Positions 40,822 to 50,120 of a stretch of DNA of 64,000 bases are shown one piece after another. Below the pieces are notes generated by a model. The model searched no databases. It was not told where the DNA came from and worked only from the letters and a program-made list of their open reading frames with translations. Position numbers and translations under genes: made by a program. Within the stretch, counting starts at the first letter, position 1. Each line of letters starts with the position of its first letter. This DNA comes from Flavobacterium croceum DSM 17960 (GTDB lineage: Bacteria; Bacteroidota; Bacteroidia; Flavobacteriales; Flavobacteriaceae): positions 1-64,000 of the forward strand of contig NZ_PQNY01000005.1 in the NCBI RefSeq assembly GCF_002917885.1, in the 5' to 3' direction.

Positions 40822-41946
40822 ATGAGAGTTTTTTATGCCTTATTTTTTTTGGTATTCTTTATTTCTTGTAAGCCAAAAAACGAATTACATACGCAACAAT
40901 CTGTACCCAATAGCTGTAAATATGCTACAGGATTGGCAATCTATCATTATAAAAATTTTAGTTTAGTAGAAGTAAATAAACCTTGGGAAGGTGCTTCAAA
41001 AACGTATAAGTATTTATTAAAACAAAAAAATGTACAAACTCCAGATAGTTTAAAAAGTTATGAAATAATTGAAATTCCCGTACAAAAAATAGTTGTTACA
41101 TCTACAACTCATATTCCGTCTTTGGATATGTTGAATAAAACAGAAACATTAATAGGATTTCCTACGCTTAACTATATTTCTTCAGAAAAAGTAAGAGACC
41201 GCATTGAAAAAGGCTTTGTACAAGATTTAGGAACAAATCAAAATCTAAATATAGAATTAGCATTAAGTTTACAGCCCGATGTAATTATTGGATATGGTGT
41301 TTCTAAAGAAAATCCTTCTTTAGAAAATTTACAAAAAAGCGGTTTAAAAGTGGTTATGAATGGCGATTGGAACGAGCAATCTCCGCTAGGAAAAGCAGAA
41401 TGGATAAAACTTTTTGGATGTTTGTATAACAAATCTAAACAAGCCGATGCTATTTTTAAAACAATTGAAAAAGAATATTTGAAAACCAAAAAATTGGCTC
41501 AAAATACCACTGAATACCCAACCATATTGGCAGGAGATATGTTTGAAGGCGTTTGGTATATGCCCAAAGGTACAAGCTGGGGTAGTGCTATAATGCAAGA
41601 TGCCCATGCCAATTATTTATGGAAAGATACCAAAGGTTCGGGTAGTTTATCTCTTTCTTTTGAAGAAGTTTTTTTAAAAGCAAAAAAGGCTGACTTTTGG
41701 TTTACTTCTGGGCAATTTACCTCGTTAGAAGAAATGGATAAGGCTAATGTTCATTACAAACAATTTGACGCTTTTAAAAAACAAAAAGTATTTTCTTTTG
41801 GACTTAAAAAAGGAAAAACAGGTGGTAATTTATACTATGAATTGGCTCCAAATAGACCTGATATTGTGCTAAAAGATTTAGTCAAAATTTTACACCCCGA
41901 ATTATTAAATGGCTATAAGCCTTATTTTTTTGAGAAATTAAAGTAA
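40822..41946 (+). CDS. btuF: ABC transporter cobalamin-binding lipoprotein (BtuF-like)
   Basis: The 374-residue protein starts at ATG 40822 with a lipobox (FFISCKPK, Cys16); a TTG six codons earlier is unlikely. The body is a class III substrate-binding protein: TSTTHIPSLDMLN, ELALSLQPDVIIGYG, and a C-terminal ELAPNRPDIVLKDLVKILHP. Together with btuC and btuD downstream and the B12 receptor across the divergent region, it should deliver cobalamin from the periplasm to the permease. The alternative is a siderophore-type binding protein. Confidence 0.85.
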   Translation: MRVFYALFFLVFFISCKPKNELHTQQSVPNSCKYATGLAIYHYKNFSLVEVNKPWEGASKTYKYLLKQKNVQTPDSLKSYEIIEIPVQKIVVTSTTHIPSLDMLNKTETLIGFPTLNYISSEKVRDRIEKGFVQDLGTNQNLNIELALSLQPDVIIGYGVSKENPSLENLQKSGLKVVMNGDWNEQSPLGKAEWIKLFGCLYNKSKQADAIFKTIEKEYLKTKKLAQNTTEYPTILAGDMFEGVWYMPKGTSWGSAIMQDAHANYLWKDTKGSGSLSLSFEEVFLKAKKADFWFTSGQFTSLEEMDKANVHYKQFDAFKKQKVFSFGLKKGKTGGNLYYELAPNRPDIVLKDLVKILHPELLNGYKPYFFEKLK

Positions 41947-41955
41947 TTTTGAAAA

Positions 41956-42972
41956 ATGTTTCTCAAACATCATCAAACCAAGTTTTCTATATTACTTCTG
42001 TTAGTAAGTTTAGCATTTCTGCTCAATTTATCTTTAGGACAGGTTGCTATTCCGTTTTTGGAAGTCGTACATTTTATTTTGGGTAAAAAGCTTCCTCAAG
42101 AAACATGGCACTATATTTTACTCGATTTTCGTTTACCCAAAGCTATAACGGCTTTGCTTGTAGGCTCTGGACTTTCTATTTGTGGTTTACTCATGCAAAC
42201 CTTTTTTAGAAATCCAATGGCAGGGCCTTATGTTTTAGGTTTAAGCTCTGGTTCGAGTTTAGGTGTAGCTATACTTTTGTTGGGTAGCGAAATATTTAGT
42301 TTGCACTATATTTCTTCGCAAATAGGTATTGCAACAGCCTCATTTATGGGTAGTTTATTTGTACTTTTATTAATTGTATTGGTTTCTAGAAAATTAAAAG
42401 ACACGATGAGTATACTTATTGTTGGGCTCATGTTTAGCAGTTTTACAAGTGCATTTGTGAGTGTTCTTACCTATTTTAGTACAGCCGAACAATTACAAAG
42501 ATTTACCTTTTGGTCTATGGGTAATTTGGCTAATATGAGTTGGGAACAAGTTTTACAATTAGCGCTATGGGTGTGTTCGGGTACTTTTTTAGCATTTTTA
42601 GTAAATAAACCTCTTGATGCTTTATTGCTTGGAGAAAACTACGCTAAAAGTATGGGGGTTAATATATCCAAAACCCGATGGATTATAATTTTTTCTAGCA
42701 GTATTTTAGCAGGAAGTATTACGGCACTAGTGGGCCCTATTGCATTTGTTGGATTGGCAGTGCCTCACATTGCGAAACTTATGTTTCATACAAGCAATCA
42801 TAAAGTTTTGTTTTTTGCCACACTTTTGTTGGGTAGTCTCTCTATGTTAATTTGCGATACTATTTCTCAATTACCAGGACAGTCTTTTATGATTCCTATT
42901 AATGCGATAACCTCTTTATTTGGAGCGCCTATTGTAATTTATCTACTCATTCATAAAAATAGAACATGGTAG
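41956..42972 (+). CDS. btuC: FecCD-family ABC permease (BtuC-like)
   Basis: The 338-residue protein has about ten membrane segments and the family motifs RLPKAITALLVGSGLSICGLLMQ, NPMAGPYVLGLSSGSSLG and the C-terminal VGLAVPHIAKLMFHTSNHK region that contacts the ATPase. It starts 9 bp after btuF and overlaps btuD by 7 bp. The context of the locus points to cobalamin. Confidence 0.88.
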   Translation: MFLKHHQTKFSILLLLVSLAFLLNLSLGQVAIPFLEVVHFILGKKLPQETWHYILLDFRLPKAITALLVGSGLSICGLLMQTFFRNPMAGPYVLGLSSGSSLGVAILLLGSEIFSLHYISSQIGIATASFMGSLFVLLLIVLVSRKLKDTMSILIVGLMFSSFTSAFVSVLTYFSTAEQLQRFTFWSMGNLANMSWEQVLQLALWVCSGTFLAFLVNKPLDALLLGENYAKSMGVNISKTRWIIIFSSSILAGSITALVGPIAFVGLAVPHIAKLMFHTSNHKVLFFATLLLGSLSMLICDTISQLPGQSFMIPINAITSLFGAPIVIYLLIHKNRTW

Positions 42973-43751
42973 AAAATGATATCATATTAGAATGTAAAAA
43001 TTTAACCATTGGTTACCAAAACAAAACCAAAAAGGAAATTATTACCCAAAATATTAATTTACAATTAAGAACGGAAAAATTGATTGGTTTAGTTGGTGTA
43101 AATGGAGTAGGGAAGTCTACTTTTTTGAGAACCATTACAAAAATGCAAAATCCTTTGGCAGGCGATATTTTTGTAAATAATTTGTCATTAAATAATATGT
43201 CAAGTCGTGTATTATCGCAACAAATAGCATCTGTGTTTACCGATAAACTACCACAAAGCCAACTTACAGTTTATGAAATTATTGCGCTAGGACGCCAACC
43301 TTACACCAATTGGTTGGGCAAACTATCGCCAAAAGATATTGAAAAAGTAAATTGGGCAATACAACAAACACAAATACAAGATATTGTTGATAAAAAACAT
43401 AATGAAATAAGCGATGGACAATTGCAAAAAGTAATGATAGCTAGAGCTTTAGCTCAAGACACATCGATTGTAGTTCTTGATGAGCCTACAACCCATTTAG
43501 ATTTATACCACAAAGTATCTATTGTAAAACTTTTAAAAACATTAGCACACAATACTCAAAAGTGTATTGTATTATCTACTCACGATGTAGACTTGGCAAT
43601 ACAAATGTGCGATGATATGATTGTTATGACGCCACAACATATTTATCTAGATACACCCAAAAATTTAATAGAGAATAACATATTTGATACTGTTTTTCCC
43701 AAAGAATTAATTTCTTTTAATAAGCGTAAAGGAAAATTTAGTTTTCAATAA
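42966..43751 (+). CDS. btuD: ABC transporter ATP-binding protein (BtuD-like)
   Basis: The 261-residue protein has Walker A GVNGVGKST (about 43-51), signature ISDGQLQK (SDGQ in place of SGGQ), Walker B IVVLDEPTTHLD and the switch His in STHDVD. It powers the BtuC-like permease. Its ATG overlaps the btuC stop. It ends 2 bp before the stop of the convergent rluE gene. Confidence 0.88.
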   Translation: MVENDIILECKNLTIGYQNKTKKEIITQNINLQLRTEKLIGLVGVNGVGKSTFLRTITKMQNPLAGDIFVNNLSLNNMSSRVLSQQIASVFTDKLPQSQLTVYEIIALGRQPYTNWLGKLSPKDIEKVNWAIQQTQIQDIVDKKHNEISDGQLQKVMIARALAQDTSIVVLDEPTTHLDLYHKVSIVKLLKTLAHNTQKCIVLSTHDVDLAIQMCDDMIVMTPQHIYLDTPKNLIENNIFDTVFPKELISFNKRKGKFSFQ

Positions 43752-43753
43752 AA

Positions 43754-44323
43754 TTAGTATTCCAGTTTTTGCACTTCTACTACATCGCCACATTGTAGTT
43801 GATCCAATGTAATAGAGCCTATTCTATATCGAATAAGCCTTAGGGTAGGAAACCCAACAGCAGCAGTCATTTTGCGCACTTGTCTATATTTTCCTTCTGT
43901 AACGATAATACGCAACCACGAGGTAGGCCCATGCCTATCATCTCTTATTTTTTTACCATCTCCAATAGTAATTGGTAGGTCTATAAGCGATTTAGCAACA
44001 CAGGGTAATGTTTTATATTTAGTGCCTTTCACACCAATAACAACCCCTTCTTCCAACTGTTTTAGAGCATCGGGGGTTATTATACCATCAACTTGAGCAA
44101 AATATTCTTTCTCTACTTTTTTACTGCGAATTTCCTCGCTTATCATACCATTTGTAGTAAGTAATAGCAAACCTTCAGAATCTTCGTCTAGTCTTCCAAT
44201 CGCCATTGTATCTTCGGCAAAATGATACAATTCGCCTAATAATTTTTTGGCACGTTTTTTTTGATATACAAATTGGCTTAAATAACCATTGGGTTTATAT
44301 AAAATATAATGATGATGTTGCAT
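43754..44323 (-). CDS. rluE: Pseudouridine synthase, RsuA/RluE family
   Basis: The 189-residue protein is read from ATG at 44323 (MQHHHYILYKPNGYLSQF); a TTG five codons earlier is less likely. It has the catalytic GRLDEDSEGLLLLTTNG motif with the Asp nucleophile and the TEGKYRQVRKM segment. The short form without an S4 domain fits RluE, which modifies U2457 of 23S rRNA. The exact target is inferred from length. Confidence 0.88.
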   Translation of the reverse strand: MQHHHYILYKPNGYLSQFVYQKKRAKKLLGELYHFAEDTMAIGRLDEDSEGLLLLTTNGMISEEIRSKKVEKEYFAQVDGIITPDALKQLEEGVVIGVKGTKYKTLPCVAKSLIDLPITIGDGKKIRDDRHGPTSWLRIIVTEGKYRQVRKMTAAVGFPTLRLIRYRIGSITLDQLQCGDVVEVQKLEY

Positions 44324-44345
44324 GACTATTTTTTGCAAAAATAAA

Positions 44346-44372
44346 AAAAGACTACCGTATAGATAGCCTTTT
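44346..44372 (-). terminator. Terminator after the DUF4476 gene
   Basis: On the minus strand AAAAGGCTA and TAGTCTTTT pair with one mismatch, followed by a T-run. It lies about 22 bp after the stop codon at 44395. Confidence 0.5.
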
Positions 44373-44394
44373 CACGTATGTATTTGGGTTTAAA

Positions 44395-45369
44395 TTAATT
44401 TCTACTTTGTACATATTCAGACAATTCATCTGCATTATTGCTAAATTTGAATATTCCATTAAGTTTAAAATAACTTCTTTGTTCTGTACAATAGTCGTAA
44501 GCAAATTTTGCAAATTCTAGCGTATTATCTTCAAAATTAAAGGTTTTTGCAATTTGCATAATTTGGTCTACACTTAAACAATTTGCACTCACTATTTGTT
44601 TAGCAGTTTTTAATCGGCTATCTTCAAAACTTTGCTTTTTTAGTGTAGCTAATGCTACATTAAAATCGTTTGGTAGCATACAACGTCTGCCTCCACAACC
44701 TCTTACTTCTTCAATGGTATTGTATGAATCAACATGACCATGATTATTATTTGTGTTTGAACTTGTGGTAGTTGTAGTAGTTTGAGTAACTACGCCACCT
44801 CCCATATTATCATTTATAGAAACTCCCATATTAATTCCACCTACATTAATGCCCACTCCCATGTTATTACCTGTACTTTGTGTGGTAGTTGTGGTCGTAG
44901 TCTGGGTTACAGTTCCTACTCGAGGATTTGGATTTTGCATTATTACTTCGCGTGGTTGCCCATAACGAACTACATAGACATTGGAAGGTGCTTGATAATT
45001 TTGACGAACTGGAATCATAGAAAAGAAATTCATTTTCATTTTTCCTTTATTGTTTTTGTCTCGCTTTATTTTGTAGGTTACATCTTGAAAAACGCCATCA
45101 GGATCAGTAATCATTAAATTATTTTTAGAAATATCTAATAATGATTTATCTTCAAATTGAATTTTTGCATTGTAATAGGGTTGGTTTAAATCTTCTATTC
45201 TAAGGTTTGTTTGAGGAATATCGTTTTGAGCTTCTCCATTTAAAATTAAAAAGAATTTATCACCATCTTCCGAAAAAATGGTTAAGTGCCCAACAGACCC
45301 CTGCCTAAATTGTGCAAACGAAAACGCAGAAATAGCCAAAAAAGCTAAAAGAGTAATTTTTCTAATCAT
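44395..45369 (-). CDS. DUF4476 domain protein, secreted
   Basis: The 324-residue protein has a signal peptide (MIRKITLLAFLAISAFSFAQ). The middle is a low-complexity Thr/Asn/Gly region with two stretches of Thr (TQTTTTTTTQ type) and two NMG repeats. The C-terminus carries the DUF4476 pattern LKKQSFEDSRLKTAKQIVSANCLSVDQIMQIAKTFNFEDNTLEFAKFAYDYC. It is probably periplasmic or outer-membrane associated; the function is not known. Confidence 0.85.
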   Translation of the reverse strand: MIRKITLLAFLAISAFSFAQFRQGSVGHLTIFSEDGDKFFLILNGEAQNDIPQTNLRIEDLNQPYYNAKIQFEDKSLLDISKNNLMITDPDGVFQDVTYKIKRDKNNKGKMKMNFFSMIPVRQNYQAPSNVYVVRYGQPREVIMQNPNPRVGTVTQTTTTTTTQSTGNNMGVGINVGGINMGVSINDNMGGGVVTQTTTTTTSSNTNNNHGHVDSYNTIEEVRGCGGRRCMLPNDFNVALATLKKQSFEDSRLKTAKQIVSANCLSVDQIMQIAKTFNFEDNTLEFAKFAYDYCTEQRSYFKLNGIFKFSNNADELSEYVQSRN

Positions 45370-45512
45370 AATAATAACAATTTAAAGGTTGTAAATATAC
45401 TAGTTCTTTTTTAAAAAGTGGTTTTCAAAAATAATGCCAAACATTTTCACGTTTATTTTCAGTTGAAATATGTATATTTAAACACTTTTTACAACAAGAG
45501 ATTAAAATCCTA

Positions 45513-46856
45513 ATGAACGAAACTATTTTAACTTTAATTACATTTATAATTGCCTTATCCATTGGGATTTTTGTGGGTAAATTATTATTTTCAGCCAATT
45601 CCAAATCGGAAAAAGCCTCATTAGAAGAAAAAATTAATGGGCTTATTTCGCAAATAGAGCAATCTAAAAATCAAATACAATTGGTTGTTCAAGAGCGGGA
45701 AGCACTTAGAAAAGAAAAAGAAGTTTTGATTATTCAACTCTCAAAAAAAGAAACAGATTTTGAAAACCTTTGGGAACGCAATAAAGAACAAAAGCAAGAG
45801 GTAGAACAACTTCAAGAAAAATTTACAAAAGAATTTGAAAATCTTGCCAACAAAATTTTAGAAGAAAAAACCAATAAATTTACAGAACAAAACAAAGAGC
45901 ATTTAAAAAATATACTTTCACCGTTACAAGAAAAAATTACTCATTTTGAAAAAAAAGTAGAAGATACTCACAAAGAAAGTATTGATTACCATGCTGCTTT
46001 GAGGCAACAAATTTTGGGGCTTAAAGAAATGAATGAGCAAATGAGTAAAGAGACCATTAACCTTACAAAAGCATTAAAAGGCGATAGTAAAATGCAAGGA
46101 AATTGGGGTGAATTGGTATTGGAGCGTGTTTTGGAAAAATCTGGATTAGAAAAAGATAGAGAATATTTTGTACAACAAAGTTTTGTTACACCCGAAGGGA
46201 ATCGTGTTTTTCCAGACGTAATAATCAACCTTCCAGATGGCAAAAAAATGATTGTTGATGCCAAAGTTACTCTTACTGCCTATGAACGTTTTGTTAATGA
46301 AGACGATGAGGTTTTAAAAAAGCAACATTTAAAAGAACATATAGCTTCTATTAACCGTCATGTAGAACAATTGGGTACAAAAAATTACCATGATTTGTAT
46401 CAAATGGAAAGCCCAGACTTTGTTTTACTATTTATACCTATAGAATCGGCTTTTGCGGTAGCTTTGCAAGAAGATGCTAGTTTGTACAACAAAGCCTTTG
46501 AAAAAAATATAGTTATTGTTACTCCATCTACATTATTGGCAACGCTTCGTACAATAGATAGTATGTGGACGAATCAAAAACAACAAGAAAATGCACTAGA
46601 AATTGCTCGTCAAGCGGGAGCTTTGTACGATAAGTTTGAAGGTTTTGTTTCCGATTTAATAAAAATTGGTAAAAAAATGGACGAAGCAAAAACAGAATAT
46701 CAAGGTGCTATGAACAAATTAGTAGAAGGCAAAGGCAACTTAATTTCTAGTGTAGAACGCATAAAAAAGATGGGAGCAAAAGCCAAAAAAGCGTTGCCAG
46801 AAGCTATTTTGCAACGAGCAAATGCCATTGAAAACGATACTAACGAATTAAATTAA
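45513..46856 (+). CDS. rmuC: DNA recombination protein RmuC
   Basis: The 447-residue protein has an N-terminal membrane segment (LITFIIALSIGIFVGKLLF), a long coiled coil to about residue 190, and the RmuC nuclease-like domain with KMQGNWGELVLERVLEKSGL, GNRVFPDVIINLPDGKKMIVDAKVTL and TPSTLLATLRTI. RmuC limits inversions at short repeats. It starts a likely operon with the 123-aa and thioesterase genes. Confidence 0.93.
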   Translation: MNETILTLITFIIALSIGIFVGKLLFSANSKSEKASLEEKINGLISQIEQSKNQIQLVVQEREALRKEKEVLIIQLSKKETDFENLWERNKEQKQEVEQLQEKFTKEFENLANKILEEKTNKFTEQNKEHLKNILSPLQEKITHFEKKVEDTHKESIDYHAALRQQILGLKEMNEQMSKETINLTKALKGDSKMQGNWGELVLERVLEKSGLEKDREYFVQQSFVTPEGNRVFPDVIINLPDGKKMIVDAKVTLTAYERFVNEDDEVLKKQHLKEHIASINRHVEQLGTKNYHDLYQMESPDFVLLFIPIESAFAVALQEDASLYNKAFEKNIVIVTPSTLLATLRTIDSMWTNQKQQENALEIARQAGALYDKFEGFVSDLIKIGKKMDEAKTEYQGAMNKLVEGKGNLISSVERIKKMGAKAKKALPEAILQRANAIENDTNELN

Positions 46857-46862
46857 TACATT

Positions 46863-47234
46863 ATGTTACGAAAAGTAATTATTTATTTTGTACTTGTAGT
46901 AGTACTATTTACGTCACTATTCTTTACAATAGTTTATTATGCAACTTATTCTGAAGGAGCTCGCTCTGGAGAATTGATAAAATTTAGCAATAAGGGTTAT
47001 ATTTTTAAAACATGGGAAGGCGAACTAAGCCAAGGATTGTCGGGTAATAAAATATTTGCCTTTTCAGTATTAGACAGCGATCAAGAAATAATTGATGAGC
47101 TTAATAAATACCAAGGTCAATATGTAAAAGTAACGTATGTAGAGCGTTATAAAACATTTCCTTGGTGGGGCGATACCACTTATTTTGTTACCAAAGTAGA
47201 AAAAGAACAATCGCCAATTTTTGGAGGAAAGTAA
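46863..47234 (+). CDS. Hypothetical single-span membrane protein, 123 aa
   Basis: It has one N-terminal membrane segment (VIIYFVLVVVLFTSLFFTIVYYATY) and a periplasmic beta-rich tail with YVKVTYVERYKTFPWWGDTTYFVT. Orthologues in Flavobacteriia have been labelled 6-phosphogluconate dehydrogenase, but nothing here supports an enzyme of that kind. It starts 6 bp after rmuC and its stop touches the thioesterase ATG, so it is part of the operon. Confidence 0.7.
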   Translation: MLRKVIIYFVLVVVLFTSLFFTIVYYATYSEGARSGELIKFSNKGYIFKTWEGELSQGLSGNKIFAFSVLDSDQEIIDELNKYQGQYVKVTYVERYKTFPWWGDTTYFVTKVEKEQSPIFGGK

Positions 47235-47786
47235 ATGGAAAGAGAATATAAAAAAGTTCAAGCTTCAAGGGTAGTTCTCTCGCAGTTGATGTTGCCGTCG
47301 CACACCAATTTTTCAGGAAAAATACACGGAGGGTACTTATTATCACTACTAGACCAAATTGCCTTTGCAAGCGCCTCGAAATTTTCGGGTCATTATTGCG
47401 TTACCGCCTCGGTAGACACTGTAAATTTTTTAAATCCTATAGAAGTTGGAGAGTTGGTTACACTAAAAGCCTCTGTAAATTATGTAGGTAGAACCTCTAT
47501 GATTGTTGGTATTAGGGTAGAAGCAGAGAACATACGCACAGGTATTAAAAAACATTGCAATTCTTCCTATTTTACTATGGTAGCCAAAGATACATTGGGA
47601 AATAATGCTCAAGTACCGGGCTTACTATTATCCAATCTAGAAGAAGTAAGACGCTTTTACAATTGTGTAAAACAAGTTGCTGTAAGAAAAGAACAAGACT
47701 TACATGAAGTTCAATTTGATTACAAATCGCAAGAGGCATTAAAAAATATTGAACAATACAATGCAAAATTAGAGTTAAGCACTTAA
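47235..47786 (+). CDS. Acyl-CoA thioesterase (hotdog fold)
   Basis: The 183-residue protein has the hotdog pattern HTNFSGKIHGGYLLSLLDQIAFASASKFSGHYCVTASVDTVNFLNPIEVGELV, with the central helix of YciA/BACH-type enzymes. It hydrolyses acyl-CoA. The preceding gene ends with GGAGG just before the stop, so its ATG has an unusually good ribosome-binding site for this phylum. Confidence 0.88.
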   Translation: MEREYKKVQASRVVLSQLMLPSHTNFSGKIHGGYLLSLLDQIAFASASKFSGHYCVTASVDTVNFLNPIEVGELVTLKASVNYVGRTSMIVGIRVEAENIRTGIKKHCNSSYFTMVAKDTLGNNAQVPGLLLSNLEEVRRFYNCVKQVAVRKEQDLHEVQFDYKSQEALKNIEQYNAKLELST

Positions 47787-47789
47787 TAG

Positions 47790-48074
47790 TTAAATTCTAA
47801 TGCCAGGAGGAAGAAGTTCTTTATAACTAGGATTTTTTCTAAAAAATTGAACAATTTTTGGAGAAGTAGGGACTACTTTTTGTTTACGCTCTATTGCCAA
47901 TGCTAAAATTTCTTTGAGAAACTCATTAACAACCGTTTCGTCTGTGTAATTTTCAGGTTCAACAATTTTTGTTAAAAATAATTTTCTTTCTTGCAAAGAA
48001 TATTCAATAGTTAGTAATTTTCCCTCAAAATGAGTCTCAAATTGTCTAGAAAAAGTGTTGTCTTTAATTTCCAT
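47790..48074 (-). CDS. Small GNAT-type N-acetyltransferase
   Basis: The 94-residue protein resembles the NATD1/YjdJ branch of very small GNAT proteins: YSLQERKLFLTKIVEPENYTDETVVNEFLKEILALAIERKQKVVPTSPKIVQFFRKNPSY. The core of the acetyl-CoA fold is kept, and the substrate is unknown. It lies convergent to the thioesterase gene. Confidence 0.72.
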   Translation of the reverse strand: MEIKDNTFSRQFETHFEGKLLTIEYSLQERKLFLTKIVEPENYTDETVVNEFLKEILALAIERKQKVVPTSPKIVQFFRKNPSYKELLPPGIRI

Positions 48075-48178
48075 AATGTCAAAATTAGTAAGTACTTAAC
48101 ATTATCATTTCTGTAAATGCCTAATTTTATACAAATTTCTGAATTTTATTTTTATACTTTTCAATTTGTAGTTATAAT

Positions 48179-48835
48179 ATGACTAGAATTCCTGTTTATT
48201 TTATGCCTGGAATGGCTGCAAGCTCATCAATATTTGAAAAAATTAAATTGCCCGTAGATCAGTTTGAAGTATTTTTATTAGAATGGATACAGCCTTTGCC
48301 CCAAGAAAGCTTGAAAAGTTACGCTATGCGTATGGCAAAAAATGTTACACATCAAAATGCTATACTTGTTGGGGTGTCTTTTGGAGGTGTTTTAGTACAA
48401 GAAATGGCAGAGCATCTAACTGTAAGAAAAATCATAATAATATCTAGTGTAAAGTGCGCAAAAGAGTTGCCCAAAAAAATGAAGATAGCCAAATCTACAA
48501 AAGCTTACAAAATACTACCTACAAGTTTATTACAAGATGTAGAAAAACTAATAAAGTACGCTTTTGGAAATAGATTAAAGAAAAAACTTCAATTGTATGA
48601 AAAGTTTTTACACATGAGAAATAAAGAATATCTCGATTGGGCTATAGAGCAAATGATTTGCTGGGAACGGTCTACAATAAATTCCAAAGTAGTTCATATA
48701 CATGGCGATGCAGATGAGGTTTTTCCAATACAATATATCAAAGATTGTATCGTTGTAGAGCAAGGAACTCATGCCATGATACTTACAAAGTACAAATGGT
48801 TGAATACTCATTTGCCTGCTATATTGTTAGCCTAA
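48179..48835 (+). CDS. Alpha/beta hydrolase, 218 aa
   Basis: The protein has the oxyanion stretch FMPGMAASSSIF and the nucleophile elbow GVSFGG (about residue 62), with a late HGDADEVFPIQYI acid segment and the catalytic His near GTHAMI. The lid region is small. Substrate unknown. Confidence 0.82.
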   Translation: MTRIPVYFMPGMAASSSIFEKIKLPVDQFEVFLLEWIQPLPQESLKSYAMRMAKNVTHQNAILVGVSFGGVLVQEMAEHLTVRKIIIISSVKCAKELPKKMKIAKSTKAYKILPTSLLQDVEKLIKYAFGNRLKKKLQLYEKFLHMRNKEYLDWAIEQMICWERSTINSKVVHIHGDADEVFPIQYIKDCIVVEQGTHAMILTKYKWLNTHLPAILLA

Positions 48836-48844
48836 ACACTCATT

Positions 48845-48873
48845 TTGACTTTGGTTTAGTTTTTGTAGATTTG
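48845..48873 (+). promoter_or_regulatory. Promoter of the lytic transglycosylase gene
   Basis: TTG (48845-48847), an 18-bp spacer and TAGATTTG (48866-48873) match the Bacteroidota consensus. The ATG is at 48892. Confidence 0.6.
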
Positions 48874-48891
48874 TAAAAAAAACAATACTGC

Positions 48892-49782
48892 ATGAAAAGA
48901 AAACAAATTCTCGTACTTTTTGCAATGCTATTTACAAGTAGCCTTTTTATTTTTGCTGTAAAGAATAATGAAAAAGACCGACTTGAAAAAAAAGGAACAC
49001 CTCAATATTTTCCAAATCAGGTAGATTTTGCAGGTGAGCAAACACCTTTGCATATAGCCGATGTAAAAGAACGATTAGACCGAGAATTACTCGTAAATTC
49101 TTATTTACATTCTTCAACAATACTCATTATGAAACGAGCGAATAGGGTATTCCCTGTTATCGAACCTATACTAGCAAAATATGGCGTACCAGACGATTTT
49201 AAATACCTTGCAGTAATAGAAAGTTCATTAACCAATGCCTCATCGCCTGCAGGAGCAAAAGGAATATGGCAGTTTATGCAAGCAACAGCCAAAGAAAACG
49301 GTATGGAAGTAAATGAATTTGTAGACGAACGCTATCATCTTGAAAAAGCAACAGAAGCGGCTTGTAAGTACTTAATTTCTGCCAAAAATAAATTTGGTAA
49401 TTGGACATTAGCCGCTGCCTCATACAATGGAGGCATGAATGGAATAAATGTTAAAATAGAAGAACAACAAGTAAATTCGTATTATGATTTATTACTTACA
49501 GACGAAACTTCTCGTTATGTATTTAGAATTCTGGCCTTAAAAGAAATCATGAAAAACCCTCGTTCGTACGGGTTTGATTTAAGTAAAGACGAAATGTACG
49601 ATTATATTCCAACTAAAAAAATAGAAGTAGATTCTACCATTACAAATTTATCTGTATTTGCTAAGTCGCAAGGCATAAATTATAAAGTGCTAAAATTGCA
49701 TAACCCTTGGTTACGAGATAAAAAACTACCAAATCCTACAAAAAAACTCTATCAAATTGAGATACCTACTCAAGGTTATTAA
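48892..49782 (+). CDS. Lytic transglycosylase (SLT domain)
   Basis: The 296-residue protein starts with a signal sequence (KQILVLFAMLFTSSLFIFAV). The catalytic SLT domain has the Glu in LAVIESSLTNASSPAGAKGIWQFM and the AAASYNGG motif. The last 45 residues (TITNLSVFAKSQGINYKVLKLHNPWLRDKKL) look like a LysM-like domain. It cleaves the MurNAc-GlcNAc bond of peptidoglycan in the periplasm. Confidence 0.9.
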   Translation: MKRKQILVLFAMLFTSSLFIFAVKNNEKDRLEKKGTPQYFPNQVDFAGEQTPLHIADVKERLDRELLVNSYLHSSTILIMKRANRVFPVIEPILAKYGVPDDFKYLAVIESSLTNASSPAGAKGIWQFMQATAKENGMEVNEFVDERYHLEKATEAACKYLISAKNKFGNWTLAAASYNGGMNGINVKIEEQQVNSYYDLLLTDETSRYVFRILALKEIMKNPRSYGFDLSKDEMYDYIPTKKIEVDSTITNLSVFAKSQGINYKVLKLHNPWLRDKKLPNPTKKLYQIEIPTQGY

Positions 49783-49811
49783 ACCATATCTGGGTAAAAA
49801 ATAAGCATAAA

Positions 49812-49844
49812 AAAAAACTCCTTAAGAAATTTAAGGAGTTTTTT
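49812..49844. terminator. Terminator after the lytic transglycosylase
   Basis: AAAAAACTCCTTAA and TTAAGGAGTTTTTT pair perfectly around GAAAT. It also sits just beyond the 3' end of the first tRNA-Val on the other strand. Confidence 0.9.
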
Positions 49845-49849
49845 AATTG

Positions 49850-49924
49850 TGGGCGATGAGGGGTTCGAACCCCCGACCCCCTCGGTGTAAACGAGGTGCT
49901 CTGAACCAGCTGAGCTAATCGCCC
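49850..49924 (-). tRNA. tRNA-Val (TAC), copy 1
   Basis: Cloverleaf on the minus strand: acceptor GGGCGAT/ATCGCCC, anticodon stem CCTCG/CGAGG, loop TTTACAC giving anticodon TAC, T arm GGGGG/CCCCT-like around TTCGAAC. CCA is not encoded. It is identical to the second copy downstream. Confidence 0.95.
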
Positions 49925-49966
49925 AATAATTGGACTAATATAATCACTAAAATTGATAAAAGTTTG

Positions 49967-50041
49967 TGGGCGATGAGGGGTTCGAACCCCCGACCCCCTC
50001 GGTGTAAACGAGGTGCTCTGAACCAGCTGAGCTAATCGCCC
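49967..50041 (-). tRNA. tRNA-Val (TAC), copy 2
   Basis: Same 75-nt sequence as copy 1, in tandem on the minus strand, separated by 42 bp. Confidence 0.95.
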
Positions 50042-50120
50042 TTTTATCTGTAACAATTGATACTTCGTTTCTCAATTGTGGGTGCAAATATAGAGCTTAT
50101 TTTTATATCTGCAAATATTT

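Noticed and set aside
46863..47234. 6-phosphogluconate dehydrogenase label for the 123-aa protein
   Set aside because: The protein is one membrane helix plus a small beta-rich tail; no Rossmann fold or catalytic residues are visible.
49766..50056. 96-aa open frame with repeated GRLAQLVQSTSF segments
   Set aside because: It is the read-through of the two identical tRNA-Val genes, not a protein.
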